The notes under the pieces are model-generated. The model did no database searches. It had not been told where the DNA came from and saw nothing but the letters and a program-made list of their open reading frames with translations. Shown here piece after piece: positions 1-9,281 of a stretch of DNA of 64,000 nt (its first letter is position 1; each line of letters starts with the position of its first letter). The position numbers and the translations under genes are program-made. Location of the stretch: NCBI RefSeq assembly GCF_901873365.1, contig NZ_CABFLM010000093.1, positions 1 to 64,000 on the forward strand, given 5' to 3'. Source of the DNA: an uncultured Aggregatibacter sp. GTDB lineage: Bacteria; Pseudomonadota; Gammaproteobacteria; Enterobacterales; Pasteurellaceae.

Positions 1-498
1 TTGTTCTACAATCTCAATGGCTCGTTCTAGCATCGGCACCATTTCACCAAAAAAGACAATATAAGGGCGCATCGGATGTCCGTTTGGATCTTTATCGTCT
101 AATTTCTGATCACCAAAACAATCCACGATATAACTTTCATCAAAGCTACTGCGCGCTTTATTTAATTCGCCATGCAAGTGCAACACATAGGTGCTACCGG
201 CACGCTCATGTAAATCATCCACATTTTGGGTAATTATATGAACTTCATAAAACTCTTCCAATTCAACCAAAGCTAAGTGTGCGGCATTAGGCTCTGCAGA
301 TTGAGCATTACGACGTCGTTCATTATAAAACTCCAATACTTTTGCACGGTTTTTCTTTAAGGCTTCTGGCGTACACACTTCTTCTACTTTATGCCCAGCC
401 CACAAACCATCTTCCGCTCTAAAAGTAGGAATTCCACTTTCAGCACTAATGCCTGCGCCAGTTAATACAACGCAAATTGGTTTATTTTTCGCTGTCAT
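1..498 (-). CDS. cobB: NAD-dependent protein deacylase CobB (sirtuin), C-terminus outside the window
   Basis: Sir2-family enzyme that removes acetyl or succinyl groups from lysines using NAD+. The first 166 residues are visible. They show the NAD-binding GAGIS...GIPTFR segment at residues 14-27, FYNERRR at 57-63 (the Tyr/Arg pair that CobB-type enzymes use to accept succinyl-lysine), TQNVDDLHERAG at 90-101, and the catalytic His in LHGEL at 109. The zinc-ribbon segment after the catalytic His has only one cysteine, so the usual four-Cys site appears lost. The start overlaps the end of the upstream nucleotidase-like gene by 17 nt, so the two are probably co-transcribed. The reading frame runs off the left edge. 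Confidence 0.93.
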   Translation of the reverse strand, partial: MTAKNKPICVVLTGAGISAESGIPTFRAEDGLWAGHKVEEVCTPEALKKNRAKVLEFYNERRRNAQSAEPNAAHLALVELEEFYEVHIITQNVDDLHERAGSTYVLHLHGELNKARSSFDESYIVDCFGDQKLDDKDPNGHPMRPYIVFFGEMVPMLERAIEIVEQ

Positions 499-1393
499 GC
501 TTTTCCTCTCCTCTCACTTTCAAAATCTCATCAATCACTCTATCTCTTCCCATCATGCCAAAAATATTCCCTGCTTTATAAAGGGCTTGATAAGCATAGC
601 TTTCAATATGTAAGAATGGCTTATCTGACAGATGTTGGAAATATTGTTTTAGCTGTTCTTTTGAACGTAAGAACACCTCATATTCAGCTTGAATATGGGC
701 ACACATTGCTTCAATGCACATTTTAAATTCGTTACTTTGATGAAGACTGATAATTAAATAGACGGCTTTATGGTCTGTTGTTACCTCATCCGCATAGACA
801 CAGGCTAAATTAAATACCTGCCATTTATAGCGATCCGCAAATCCACCTATGATTCGGCTTTGCTCCTCATTTTCAACTTGCACAAGTGCGGCTGATTTTT
901 TTAAACAATCTTGCAAAATGTCACTTGGCGTAAAAGGCCCACAACCTAAGTAAGATAAGACACAATTCCAATTAGCAAATTGTTCTGTACCAAAATGAAC
1001 ATGCTCGCCTTGAAATTTGCCCGCACCATTTTTAGTGCGATCATCAATTAAATAATCGCCTTGGTTGAGGTTTTTATGGTGGGATAAAATTAATCGCTTA
1101 TATAATGCGGAGCCTTTCTCTTCGCCAAAATAATGCTGAATCCATTTCACTTTATCACTCCAAGCAGATGGATTATGCCAAGGTGCGGTAGAAAGGACAT
1201 ACACATGGTATTTTTTCATCAATTTATGGACGGCAGAAATGGCGTTTGGCATAGGCTCCATTAAGCTAAAAATGCCCTCGACTTCATCATATCGACCTTC
1301 ATATTCGTGCTTGGTTTTCTCATCTAATTTTGCAATACCAGATGGAAAATCCACCATCACATTGTCCATATCTATATACACAATTTGCTTCAT
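482..1393 (-). CDS. 5'(3')-deoxyribonucleotidase-like HAD protein with extra C-terminal domain
   Basis: The N-terminal half is a NT5C-type HAD phosphatase: YIDMDNVMVDF at residues 4-14 supplies the paired catalytic aspartates, STAPWHNPSAW forms the second HAD motif region, and LIDDRTKNG the acidic motif near residue 135. It probably dephosphorylates nucleoside monophosphates. About 140 further residues follow that are not part of the nucleotidase and that I do not recognise. The frame is open upstream to 1513, but that extension overlaps the WYL regulator. The ATG at 1393 (MKQIVYIDMDNV) puts the catalytic motif at the normal N-terminal position. The 3' end overlaps cobB. Confidence 0.75.
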   Translation of the reverse strand: MKQIVYIDMDNVMVDFPSGIAKLDEKTKHEYEGRYDEVEGIFSLMEPMPNAISAVHKLMKKYHVYVLSTAPWHNPSAWSDKVKWIQHYFGEEKGSALYKRLILSHHKNLNQGDYLIDDRTKNGAGKFQGEHVHFGTEQFANWNCVLSYLGCGPFTPSDILQDCLKKSAALVQVENEEQSRIIGGFADRYKWQVFNLACVYADEVTTDHKAVYLIISLHQSNEFKMCIEAMCAHIQAEYEVFLRSKEQLKQYFQHLSDKPFLHIESYAYQALYKAGNIFGMMGRDRVIDEILKVRGEEKHDSEK

Positions 1394-1451
1394 CTTAATG
1401 TCCTCTCTGTTGATGGCTTCATCATAAAACACAAAGCGACAATGTGTGTCG

Positions 1452-2405
1452 TTAGGAAATGTCCTCGAGATATACACGCTCAATTTCTTGATAATTTTCG
1501 CCAAAATGCGCAATCCACCAATTCAACATTTCACTCTCAATGACCGTGGCGGAAATTTCATATTCACTGCCATAATCTTTCACCGTTTGATCAACTGATA
1601 ACGGCGTTTCTGTCAAAAATCCACCAATCGCTTTATCCACTCTGAAAGTTAAGCGAATTTTTCTGCCATAACTAAAACCGAATTTTTGGCTTTCAACATA
1701 AGCTTTCAAATTAAAATCCGGGCGATCAAATTGCATGGTACTCACAGTAACCTCAAGCAAACGATGTAAAGCAAGATGCAAAATATCACCATGTTCATAT
1801 TGCGCGACTAAATAACTACTCGGGCCTTGTTGCACCAAAGCAAGTGGCTTAACTTGTGCTTTGTGTTCTTTGCCGTGAATACTTCGATAATGCACCTGTA
1901 AAAATCGATTTTGATAAAGTGCGGTGCTAATTTGAGAAAAAATGTCGGGCTCAATTTTAGCCGGCAATAACGGTTGGCTGGTTGGCGCAATCGCCACTTT
2001 GTTTAGCCATTCGGAACCGGATTTTTTATTGGCATCATAGACCAAGTTATATTCGGCTTGCTTAAAAAAAGATTCCATAGAATTGAGGATATTCGCAGGC
2101 AAAATGCCTTTTAAATATTGCTTCGCTAACATTAATACCAAAGATTGTTGCTCGTTTAAAATTGGCAAATCGAGTCCTTTAGCATTTTCTTTCCAGCGAT
2201 AACTGTAAGGCTTGCTGAGGGTATTACATTCAATATCAAACTGTTCAGACAGGCTTTTTAATTGACGTTGAATGCTACGGATATCGCGAGAAAATCCCAT
2301 ATCTTCCAGCTTCTGTTGGATTTCATACGAGCTGATGTAACTACGTTTTGGAATTAAACGTAAAATTTCTAATTGAAAGTGCGTTGTCTTGGATTCTTTT
2401 GCCAT
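1452..2405 (-). CDS. WYL-domain transcriptional regulator
   Basis: An N-terminal winged helix (about residues 10-75) is followed by a WYL ligand-sensing domain (about 145-230), recognisable by LQVHYRS and PLALVQQGPSSYLVAQYE. This DeoR/YafY-like family binds DNA and senses small molecules or nucleic acid ends; many members control stress or defence genes, but nothing here shows the target. The start MAKESKTT at 2405 is preferred over an in-frame start at 2420 because it sits just before the helix-turn-helix. It lies upstream of the nucleotidase-cobB pair on the same strand, so it may head that operon. Confidence 0.8.
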   Translation of the reverse strand: MAKESKTTHFQLEILRLIPKRSYISSYEIQQKLEDMGFSRDIRSIQRQLKSLSEQFDIECNTLSKPYSYRWKENAKGLDLPILNEQQSLVLMLAKQYLKGILPANILNSMESFFKQAEYNLVYDANKKSGSEWLNKVAIAPTSQPLLPAKIEPDIFSQISTALYQNRFLQVHYRSIHGKEHKAQVKPLALVQQGPSSYLVAQYEHGDILHLALHRLLEVTVSTMQFDRPDFNLKAYVESQKFGFSYGRKIRLTFRVDKAIGGFLTETPLSVDQTVKDYGSEYEISATVIESEMLNWWIAHFGENYQEIERVYLEDIS

Positions 2406-2586
2406 ATTGTTTCTCAGCATTGTTATGTAAAAATCCCCAACATATTGTCAGGGATAAGAATTAAATTGCGTTATCCCAATACAACGATACGTTGCTCAGA
2501 ACGGTTATTGTAGTGAGGGAGAAAACAACATTCGATGGCACAAAAACGAAAACGTTCGAAAAATGGATTGTTTTCCCACCGCACTT

Positions 2587-4062
2587 TTACATCACCACCA
2601 CATCAAACTGCTCTTGGGTGTAAAACGGTTCGGTTTTTACTTGGATTTGTTTGCCAATAAAGACTTCCAACTCGGCTAACAAACCGTGGGATTCTTCGTT
2701 GATTAAATAGTCCGCAACCGCGTGGGAGGCATAAACCACAAATTGTTCGCTAGAAAATAAATGATGCACACGGATAATTTCGCGCATGATTTCATAGCAC
2801 ACGGTTTCCACAGTTTTTACCCGTCCGCGGCCTTGGCAGGTTGGGCATTCGCAACACAATACATGTTCCAAACTTTCCCGCGTACGTTTACGGGTCATTT
2901 CTACCAAACCTAATTGCGTGAAGCCATTCACATTTGTTTTCACCGGATCACGCGATAAGGCATCTTGCAAGGATTCCAACACGCGATTGCGATGTTCTTC
3001 ACTTTGCATATCGATGAAATCAATGATAATCATGCCGCCGAGATTGCGCAGTTGAAGTTGTTGCGCGATGGTTTTGGTGGCTTCAATATTAGTGTTGAAA
3101 ATGGTTTCTTCTAAATTACGATGCCCTACGAATGCACCGGTATTGATGTCGATCGTGGTCATGGCTTCTGTTTGCTCAATGATCAAATAGCCACCGGATT
3201 TGAGATTCACTCGTCTATCTAACGCGTGATGGATCCCCTTTTCCACACTGTAAACATCAAAGAGCGGTTGATTTCCCGTGTATAAAATCAGTTTGTCGGT
3301 GAGGTTGGGGATGAATTCTTCGGTGAATTGTTTCACGTCATTGAAACAAAGTCGGGAATCAATGTGAATGCGATCCAATTTGCCCCCGATAAAGTCGCGC
3401 AGAATGCGCTGTGTCAGCGCCAATTCGCCGTAAAGCATAGAACGAGTTGGGTATTTCGCACGGCGTTCTAGCACTTTTCGCCACAAGCGTTTTAAGAAAT
3501 CGGCATCTTGTTGTAAATCCAGTTCAGTCGCCCCTTCGGCCGCAGTACGGATAATAAAACCGCCCAATTCATCACATAAAGGTAAGGTGAGTTCTTTCAA
3601 GCGATTACGCTCTTCCTCGCTTTCAATGCGTTGTGACACGCCCACATGGCTATTTTCCGGCATAAACACTAAGTAACGGGAAGGCAAGGTAATATCGGTA
3701 GTGAGTCGCGCGCCTTTCGTGCCAAGCGGATCTTTTACCACTTGCACCACAATGTCCTGCCCTTCATGTACCAGTTGGGAAATGTCTTTCACCACAAATT
3801 GCTTTTGTTCACTTTCTTCTACACATTCAGTGTGCGATACAATATCTGACGCGTGTAAGAAAGCGGCTTTTTCCAGCCCGATGTCCACAAATGCCGATTG
3901 CATTCCCGGTAATACACGGGTGACGCGGCCTTTATAAATATTTCCCACAATACCGCGTTTGCCTTGGCGTTCAATATGCACTTCTTTGAGCAAACCGGTT
4001 TCCACTAAGGCAATGCGCGTTTCGCTTGGTGTCACATTGACCAATAATTCAACAGAATCCAT
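2587..4062 (-). CDS. rng: Ribonuclease G
   Basis: Single-strand-specific endoribonuclease of the RNase E/G family, which matures the 5' end of 16S rRNA and takes part in mRNA turnover. The 491 residues match normal RNase G length, without the long C-terminal scaffold of RNase E. Visible parts: S1 domain near residues 38-125 (GNIYKGRVTRVLPGMQSAFVD), catalytic aspartates in MTTIDINTG and IIIDFIDM, and the zinc-link CPTC near the C-terminus. About 180 nt of non-coding DNA, including a USS, separates it from the WYL regulator downstream. It is transcribed divergently from putP. Confidence 0.97.
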   Translation of the reverse strand: MDSVELLVNVTPSETRIALVETGLLKEVHIERQGKRGIVGNIYKGRVTRVLPGMQSAFVDIGLEKAAFLHASDIVSHTECVEESEQKQFVVKDISQLVHEGQDIVVQVVKDPLGTKGARLTTDITLPSRYLVFMPENSHVGVSQRIESEEERNRLKELTLPLCDELGGFIIRTAAEGATELDLQQDADFLKRLWRKVLERRAKYPTRSMLYGELALTQRILRDFIGGKLDRIHIDSRLCFNDVKQFTEEFIPNLTDKLILYTGNQPLFDVYSVEKGIHHALDRRVNLKSGGYLIIEQTEAMTTIDINTGAFVGHRNLEETIFNTNIEATKTIAQQLQLRNLGGMIIIDFIDMQSEEHRNRVLESLQDALSRDPVKTNVNGFTQLGLVEMTRKRTRESLEHVLCCECPTCQGRGRVKTVETVCYEIMREIIRVHHLFSSEQFVVYASHAVADYLINEESHGLLAELEVFIGKQIQVKTEPFYTQEQFDVVVM

Positions 4063-4135
4063 AAAATATCTTATCCAAAATGTTGTTGTTATTGATTTTG
4101 CCGATTAGTCTAACGAAAAGGAAAATAGAATAACA

Positions 4136-4168
4136 GGGGCAAATCAGGTAAAATGCCCCCCTTTTTTT
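4136..4168 (+). terminator. Terminator-like hairpin in the putP leader
   Basis: GGGGCA (4136-4141) and TGCCCC (4154-4159) can pair, and seven T residues follow at 4162-4168. It has the form of an intrinsic terminator in the putP direction and ends about 32 nt before the putP start. It could stop read-in from upstream or act as an attenuator. Confidence 0.5.
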
Positions 4169-4199
4169 GAATATAAGAACTATTTTTAGGATTGATAGG

Positions 4200-5720
4200 A
4201 TGTTTGGTTTAGATCCGACAATTGTTACATTTACTATTTATATTTTCGGCATGATTGGCATTGGGGTTGCCGCCTATTATTACACCAAAGATTTATCCGA
4301 TTACATTTTGGGTGGTCGTCGCTTAGGCAGTTTCGTCACGGCGATGTCTGCCGGTGCTTCGGATATGTCCGGTTGGTTGTTAATGGGGTTGCCGGGCGCC
4401 GTGTATTTATCCGGTTTGGTCGAGGGCTGGATTGCCATTGGTTTGACCTTGGGAGCCTATTTAAACTGGCTCTTCGTTGCCGGACGTTTACGGGTTTACA
4501 CCGAATTCAATCAGAACGCATTAACCCTGCCTGAATATTTTCATCATCGCTTTGGCTCGCGTCACAATGCGTTAAAAATCGTTTCCGCCTCCATTATTTT
4601 GGTGTTCTTCACCATTTATTGCGCCTCGGGTGTGGTAGCCGGTGCGAAATTATTCCAAAATCTTTTTTCAATCGATTATTCCACCGCACTTTGGTACGGC
4701 GCGCTCGCCACCATCGCCTACACCTTTATTGGTGGCTTCCTTGCAGTGAGTTGGACGGACACCATTCAAGCTACGCTAATGATTTTCGCCTTATTGCTTA
4801 CCCCTGTTTTTGTGGTGATTTCTATCGGCGGCATTGACGATTTACAAAGCGTCGTGCAACAAGCCGAAATGAGCGCACAAAAAGAATTTACCGACTTATT
4901 CCGTGGTACCACCATTATGGGTTTGTTAAGCCTTGCGGCGTGGGGCTTAGGTTATTTCGGGCAACCGCATATTCTCGCTCGCTTCATGGCGGCAGACTCT
5001 GTGCGCTCCCTCAATAAAGCCCGCAAAATCAGCATGACCTGGATGGTACTTTGCTTAGTGGGTGCCGTTGCCATCGGTTTCTTTGGTATGGCGTATTTCT
5101 ATGCAAATGCAAACACCGCTTCCGCTGCCTTGGTAAACCATGAACCCGAGCAAGTTTTTATTGAGCTATCCCGACTATTATTTAATCCGTGGATTGCCGG
5201 TATTTTACTTTCTGCCATTCTTGCTGCGGTGATGAGTACCTTAAGTTGCCAGTTGTTAATTTCTTCCAGTGCGATCACGGAAGACTTTTACAAAGGCTTT
5301 ATCCGCCCGAAAGCGTCTGAAAAAGAATTAGTTTGGTTAGGTCGCATCATGGTGTTGGTGATTGCCGCCGTTGCCATTTGGATCGCCCAAGATCAAAACA
5401 GTAAGGTGTTGAAACTTGTGGAATTTGCTTGGGCGGGCTTTGGCAGTGCCTTTGGTCCGGTAGTTTTACTTTCATTATTTTGGAAACGCATGACCTCTTC
5501 CGGTGCCATGACAGGCATGCTCACCGGTGCAATCACGGTATTTGCTTGGAAAGAATGTTTACCGCAAGAAAGCGAATGGGCGCAAGTGTATGAAATGATT
5601 CCCGGCTTTATGTTCGCCGCCATCGCCATTATTATTGTGTCACTACTGTCCGCAAAACCGGATGCCGCGATTACCGACACCTTTGAGAAAGCCCAAAAAG
5701 CGTATTATGATGCGCTGTAA
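4200..5720 (+). CDS. putP: Sodium/proline symporter PutP
   Basis: Inner-membrane Na+/proline symporter of the SSS family, about 506 residues with the usual 13 hydrophobic segments. The family's N-terminal signature is present around GGRRLGSFVTAMSAGASDMSGW (residues 40-61), with a later helix SAILAAVMSTLSCQLL that carries Na+-site residues. The start MFGLDPTIV at 4200 has an AGGA ribosome site just upstream and matches PutP proteins. The 11-residue upstream extension is not needed. No putA lies nearby, so the gene probably serves proline uptake for osmoprotection or nutrition. cmoB follows 23 nt later. Confidence 0.95.
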   Translation: MFGLDPTIVTFTIYIFGMIGIGVAAYYYTKDLSDYILGGRRLGSFVTAMSAGASDMSGWLLMGLPGAVYLSGLVEGWIAIGLTLGAYLNWLFVAGRLRVYTEFNQNALTLPEYFHHRFGSRHNALKIVSASIILVFFTIYCASGVVAGAKLFQNLFSIDYSTALWYGALATIAYTFIGGFLAVSWTDTIQATLMIFALLLTPVFVVISIGGIDDLQSVVQQAEMSAQKEFTDLFRGTTIMGLLSLAAWGLGYFGQPHILARFMAADSVRSLNKARKISMTWMVLCLVGAVAIGFFGMAYFYANANTASAALVNHEPEQVFIELSRLLFNPWIAGILLSAILAAVMSTLSCQLLISSSAITEDFYKGFIRPKASEKELVWLGRIMVLVIAAVAIWIAQDQNSKVLKLVEFAWAGFGSAFGPVVLLSLFWKRMTSSGAMTGMLTGAITVFAWKECLPQESEWAQVYEMIPGFMFAAIAIIIVSLLSAKPDAAITDTFEKAQKAYYDAL

Positions 5721-5743
5721 CCCTAATTCACCGAGATAACGAT

Positions 5744-6709
5744 ATGATCGATTTTCGTCCTTTTTATCAACAAATTGCCACGACCCATCTTTCCCCTTGG
5801 TTGGAAACCTTGCCATTACAAATGAAACAATGGCAACAGCAAACCCACGGGGAATATGCCAAATGGGCAAAAGTCGTGGAATTTCTACCGCACTTGCCGG
5901 CTTCCCGTATTGATCTAAAAAGTGCGGTCAAATCTGAGTGCGATTCTGCGCTTTCTGATGGCGAACGTCAGCGCATTATTCACCATTTAAAACAACTCAT
6001 GCCATGGCGTAAGGGACCTTATCATTTGCTTGGCATTCATGTGGATTGCGAGTGGCGCTCCGATTTCAAATGGGATCGCGTGCTACCGCATTTAGCGCCG
6101 TTGCAAGATCGCACGATTTTAGATGTGGGTTGCGGCAGTGGGTATCATATGTGGCGCATGGTGGGCGAAGGCGCGAAAATGGTGGTGGGCATCGACCCGA
6201 CGGAATTGTTCTTATGTCAATTTGAAGCGGTTCGCAAACTCTTAAATGACGATCGTCGCGCCAACTTGATTCCGCTCGGCATTGAGCAAATGCAACCCCT
6301 TGCGGCGTTTGATACGGTGTTTTCCATGGGCGTGTTATATCACCGCAAATCGCCGCTGGATCATCTTTCCCAACTGCGTGCGCAACTGGTTAATGGCGGC
6401 GAATTGGTGCTCGAAACCTTAGTGGTGGATGGCGATGAAAACACGGTGTTGGTGCCGATAGATCGTTACGCCAAAATGAAAAATGTATATTTTATTCCGT
6501 CCGTTGCCGCACTGATTCATTGGTTACAAAAAACCGGCTTTAAAAATGTGCGTTGCGTGGATGTTGCCGTCACCTCATTAGAGGAACAGCGCAAAACCGA
6601 TTGGTTAGAAAATGAATCCTTAATTGATTTTCTCGATCCCAATGATCATAGCAAGACGATTGAAGGCTATCCTGCCCCAAAAAGAGCGGTCATTTTAGCC
6701 AACAAATAG
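5744..6709 (+). CDS. cmoB: tRNA U34 carboxymethyltransferase
   Basis: CmoB transfers the carboxymethyl group of carboxy-SAM to 5-hydroxyuridine at the tRNA wobble position, giving cmo5U. The 321 residues are full length. The class I methyltransferase fold shows DVGCGSGYHMWRM (about residues 127-139), GIDPTELFLCQF, and SMGVLYHRKSPLDHL, which is typical of CmoB. Two USS copies lie inside the gene (near 5889 and 5921). It is close behind putP but probably not functionally linked to it. cmoA is not in the window. Confidence 0.96.
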   Translation: MIDFRPFYQQIATTHLSPWLETLPLQMKQWQQQTHGEYAKWAKVVEFLPHLPASRIDLKSAVKSECDSALSDGERQRIIHHLKQLMPWRKGPYHLLGIHVDCEWRSDFKWDRVLPHLAPLQDRTILDVGCGSGYHMWRMVGEGAKMVVGIDPTELFLCQFEAVRKLLNDDRRANLIPLGIEQMQPLAAFDTVFSMGVLYHRKSPLDHLSQLRAQLVNGGELVLETLVVDGDENTVLVPIDRYAKMKNVYFIPSVAALIHWLQKTGFKNVRCVDVAVTSLEEQRKTDWLENESLIDFLDPNDHSKTIEGYPAPKRAVILANK

Positions 6710-6796
6710 TCATAAATCTCATTGAGATCAAAGGTTAAAAAGAGTAAAGTAAGCAACCGTTGATTTTTATAAACTAGCTTAAAAAGGCGGAAAATT

Positions 6797-8095
6797 ATGG
6801 GTAAAAGTGTTGTTGTTCTCGGCGCGCAATGGGGCGATGAAGGAAAAGGAAAAATCGTTGATTTGCTCACCGACCGCGTCAAATATGTGGTTCGTTATCA
6901 GGGCGGTCATAATGCCGGTCACACCTTAATCATCAACGGTGAAAAAACCGTTTTACGTTTAATTCCATCAGGCATCCTACGCGATAACGTCACCTGTTTA
7001 ATCGGTAATGGCGTTGTACTTTCCCCAGCTGCCCTCATGCAAGAAATGGGCGAATTAGAAAACCGTGGTGTGAACGTACGTGACCGTTTATTAATCTCCG
7101 AAGCCTGCCCATTAATTCTGCCTTACCACGTTGCCATGGACCACGCCCGTGAAGCGGCACTTGGCAAAAAAGCCATCGGTACTACCGGTCGTGGTATCGG
7201 TCCGGCTTATGAAGACAAAGTCGCTCGTCGCGGTTTGCGTGTAGGCGATTTATTTAATCGCGAAGCCTTCGCCGAAAAACTCAAAAATATTCTTAATTAC
7301 TACAACTTCCAATTGGTGAACTACTACAAAGTTGAACCGGTTGATTATCAAAAAACTTTAGATGACGTGTTCGCTGTTGCCGATATTATCACCGGCATGG
7401 TTGCTGACATTACCTCTATCTTGGACACTGCCCGCAAAAATGGCGACAACATTTTATTCGAAGGCGCACAAGGCACCATGTTGGACATTGACCACGGTAC
7501 CTATCCGTATGTGACCAGCTCCAACACCACTGCCGGTGGCGTTGCTACCGGTTCCGGTTTCGGCCCGCGCAATTTAGATTATGTGTTGGGTATCATCAAA
7601 GCCTATTGCACCCGCGTGGGTGGCGGCCCGTTCACCACGGAATTATTCGATGATGTCGGTGCAGAAATTGCACGCAAAGGGAACGAATTCGGTGCGGTCA
7701 CCGGACGTCCACGTCGTTGTGGTTGGTTCGACGCGGTAGCCATTCGTCGCGCGATTCAATTGAACTCCATTTCTGGTTTCTGCATGACTAAATTAGACGT
7801 GTTAGACGGTTTCGATGAAGTGAAAATCTGCGTGGGCTACAAAATGCCAAACGGCGACATTGTAGAATACGCACCACTTGCGGCAAAAGACTGGGAAGGT
7901 GTTGAGCCGATTTATGAAACCATGCCAGGTTGGAAAGAAAATACCTTCGGTGTTACTGATGTGAATCAATTACCGCAAACCTGCCGTAATTACATCAAAC
8001 GTATCGAAGAAGTCACTGGCGTACCGGTTTCTATTCTGTCCACCGGTCCGGATCGCGTACAAACCATGATTTTGCAAGATCCATTTGCTGCGTAA
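6797..8095 (+). CDS. purA: Adenylosuccinate synthetase
   Basis: PurA joins IMP and aspartate using GTP, the first step from IMP to AMP. It has 432 residues, normal length. The catalytic GTP-binding loop GDEGKGKIVD is at residues 12-21, the IMP-site GRGIGPAYEDK near 134, and QGTMLDIDHGTYP near 226. A ribosome site (GGCGGA) precedes the ATG. A USS-pair hairpin follows the stop and should terminate transcription. Confidence 0.98.
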   Translation: MGKSVVVLGAQWGDEGKGKIVDLLTDRVKYVVRYQGGHNAGHTLIINGEKTVLRLIPSGILRDNVTCLIGNGVVLSPAALMQEMGELENRGVNVRDRLLISEACPLILPYHVAMDHAREAALGKKAIGTTGRGIGPAYEDKVARRGLRVGDLFNREAFAEKLKNILNYYNFQLVNYYKVEPVDYQKTLDDVFAVADIITGMVADITSILDTARKNGDNILFEGAQGTMLDIDHGTYPYVTSSNTTAGGVATGSGFGPRNLDYVLGIIKAYCTRVGGGPFTTELFDDVGAEIARKGNEFGAVTGRPRRCGWFDAVAIRRAIQLNSISGFCMTKLDVLDGFDEVKICVGYKMPNGDIVEYAPLAAKDWEGVEPIYETMPGWKENTFGVTDVNQLPQTCRNYIKRIEEVTGVPVSILSTGPDRVQTMILQDPFAA

Positions 8096-8111
8096 AAACA
8101 CATAGAAAAAT

Positions 8112-8149
8112 AACCGCACTTTTGAGCCATCAAAGTGCGGTTCTTTTTT
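8112..8149 (+). terminator. USS-pair terminator after purA
   Basis: Two uptake signal sequences in opposite orientation form a stem: AACCGCAC with TTTGA on the left (8112-8125, one bulged T) pairs with TCAAA and GTGCGGTT (8130-8142). A T-rich tract follows at 8143-8149. Paired USS used as terminators are a known habit of Pasteurellaceae. Confidence 0.85.
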
Positions 8150-8161
8150 GGAGAGTTTTTT

Positions 8162-8833
8162 ATGAATGAACAGGAACAAAACATCATTGCCTACTTGCGT
8201 GAACACCCCGATTTTTTCACTACCCAGCCCGAATTGCTCGCCAAACTGTCTGTGGTTCATCCTCAAAAAGGCACGCTATCTTTAGTAGAAGCACAGCTAG
8301 AACAGCAACGCCAACAAATCAAAACCCTGACGGCATTCTTAGAAAAATTCCATCAACTCGCTTATCAAGAAGCGGATATTTTCTACGCGCTTATCCCCTT
8401 ACAAAAGAAATTGTTTCAAGCGGAAAATTTCCAACACGGCGATGAAAAACTGAAACAATGGGCGCAGTCCTATGAGCTAGACGGCGCCAAAATACTGCTG
8501 TTTAGAGATGCGTGGCAAAAAAATGAATCTATTCCTGAACAATATTGGATTGACCGTAAGGCGTTTGAACTGATTCGTTTAGAACGTCTCGGCTTGCGCT
8601 AATTTTATTTAGGTGATCTAAGTAACAAAGAAAAACACCTGATGTTTCTGCCGGAAGAATTTCCTATCGGCTCCGTGGCAATTTGCTTGCTTGGCGCAAA
8701 AACAAGCCACAAACCCACCGCACTTTTATTATTCACCTCCCGAGATACCGCCCGCTTCCATAACGGGCAAGACACTACATTCTTAAAACACATCGTGGAT
8801 ATTGTGGAATTGCATTTAACCCGTTGGCTGTGA
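8162..8833 (+). pseudogene. DUF484 family gene interrupted by an in-frame stop codon
   Basis: The first 146 codons encode a DUF484 protein (N-terminal MNEQEQNIIAYLREHPDFF, then a coiled region and the start of a GAF-like domain). They end at TAA, 8600-8602, after LERLGLR. The same frame then continues without interruption: FYLGDLSNKEKHLMFLPEEF and on to HIVDIVELHLTRWL, stopping at 8831-8833. Without the stop the product would be about 223 residues, the usual size of this family. A single substitution explains the break. Either the C-terminal GAF half is lost, or the stop is read through at low level. A terminator hairpin follows at 8935. In relatives this gene often lies upstream of xerC, which is absent here. 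Confidence 0.85.
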
Positions 8834-8934
8834 ATCCATTTAGACGAGAAAGTGCGGTGCTTTTTGAGGGCATTTTTCGTTGCGAAAAAGAATCAGACCG
8901 CCTTTTCATCTTTCCCACTAGCACCAATAACAAT

Positions 8935-8959
8935 CCGCACATAAAACGTGCGGTTTTTT
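8935..8959 (+). terminator. Intrinsic terminator after the DUF484 gene
   Basis: CCGCAC (8935-8940) pairs with GTGCGG (8948-8953) and six T residues follow. It uses the core of a partial USS. Confidence 0.75.
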
Positions 8960-9057
8960 GGCTCCCCTATAAGGGCCTATACTTCACAAGCCCTAAAGGA
9001 GATTGTGAAAACCGGTCACCGTGTTTATTTTCATATCACTATTTTAGTGAATGGTCG

Positions 9058-9266
9058 CGTGCAACTTGTTGCACGAAATCATGAATGCCCGAAAGCGTTA
9101 AATAACGTTCCGTGCGTAATTTGGTCGTGCATCAAGATGCACGCTACGCGTGAAATCGTGAATTACGCATCGAGGTTAATTATTCGTGCAACAAGTTGCA
9201 CGCTACGCACAAAATCGTGAATTACGCATCGAGGTTAATATAATTATTCGTGCAACAAGTTGCACG
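9058..9266. repeat. REP-like array of 18-bp palindromes
   Basis: Four near-identical 18-bp palindromes occur at 9058-9075, 9126-9143, 9185-9202 and 9249-9266. The last two are CGTGCAACAAGTTGCACG, the second has CATC/GATG in the arms, and the first has TT in the loop. They are joined by spacers of 41-50 bp. The last two spacers share ATCGTGAATTACGCATCGAG followed by GTTAAT. A partial second copy of the unit lies at 19836-19950, so this is a dispersed element. It is not CRISPR, because the repeat is a perfect palindrome and the spacers resemble each other. Confidence 0.8.
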
Positions 9267-9281
9267 CTACGAGGAAGGACT

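Noticed and set aside
9058..9266. Regularly spaced repeats that resemble a short CRISPR array
   Set aside because: The repeat is a full palindrome, the spacers are related to each other, and no cas genes are in the window. It is a REP-like array.
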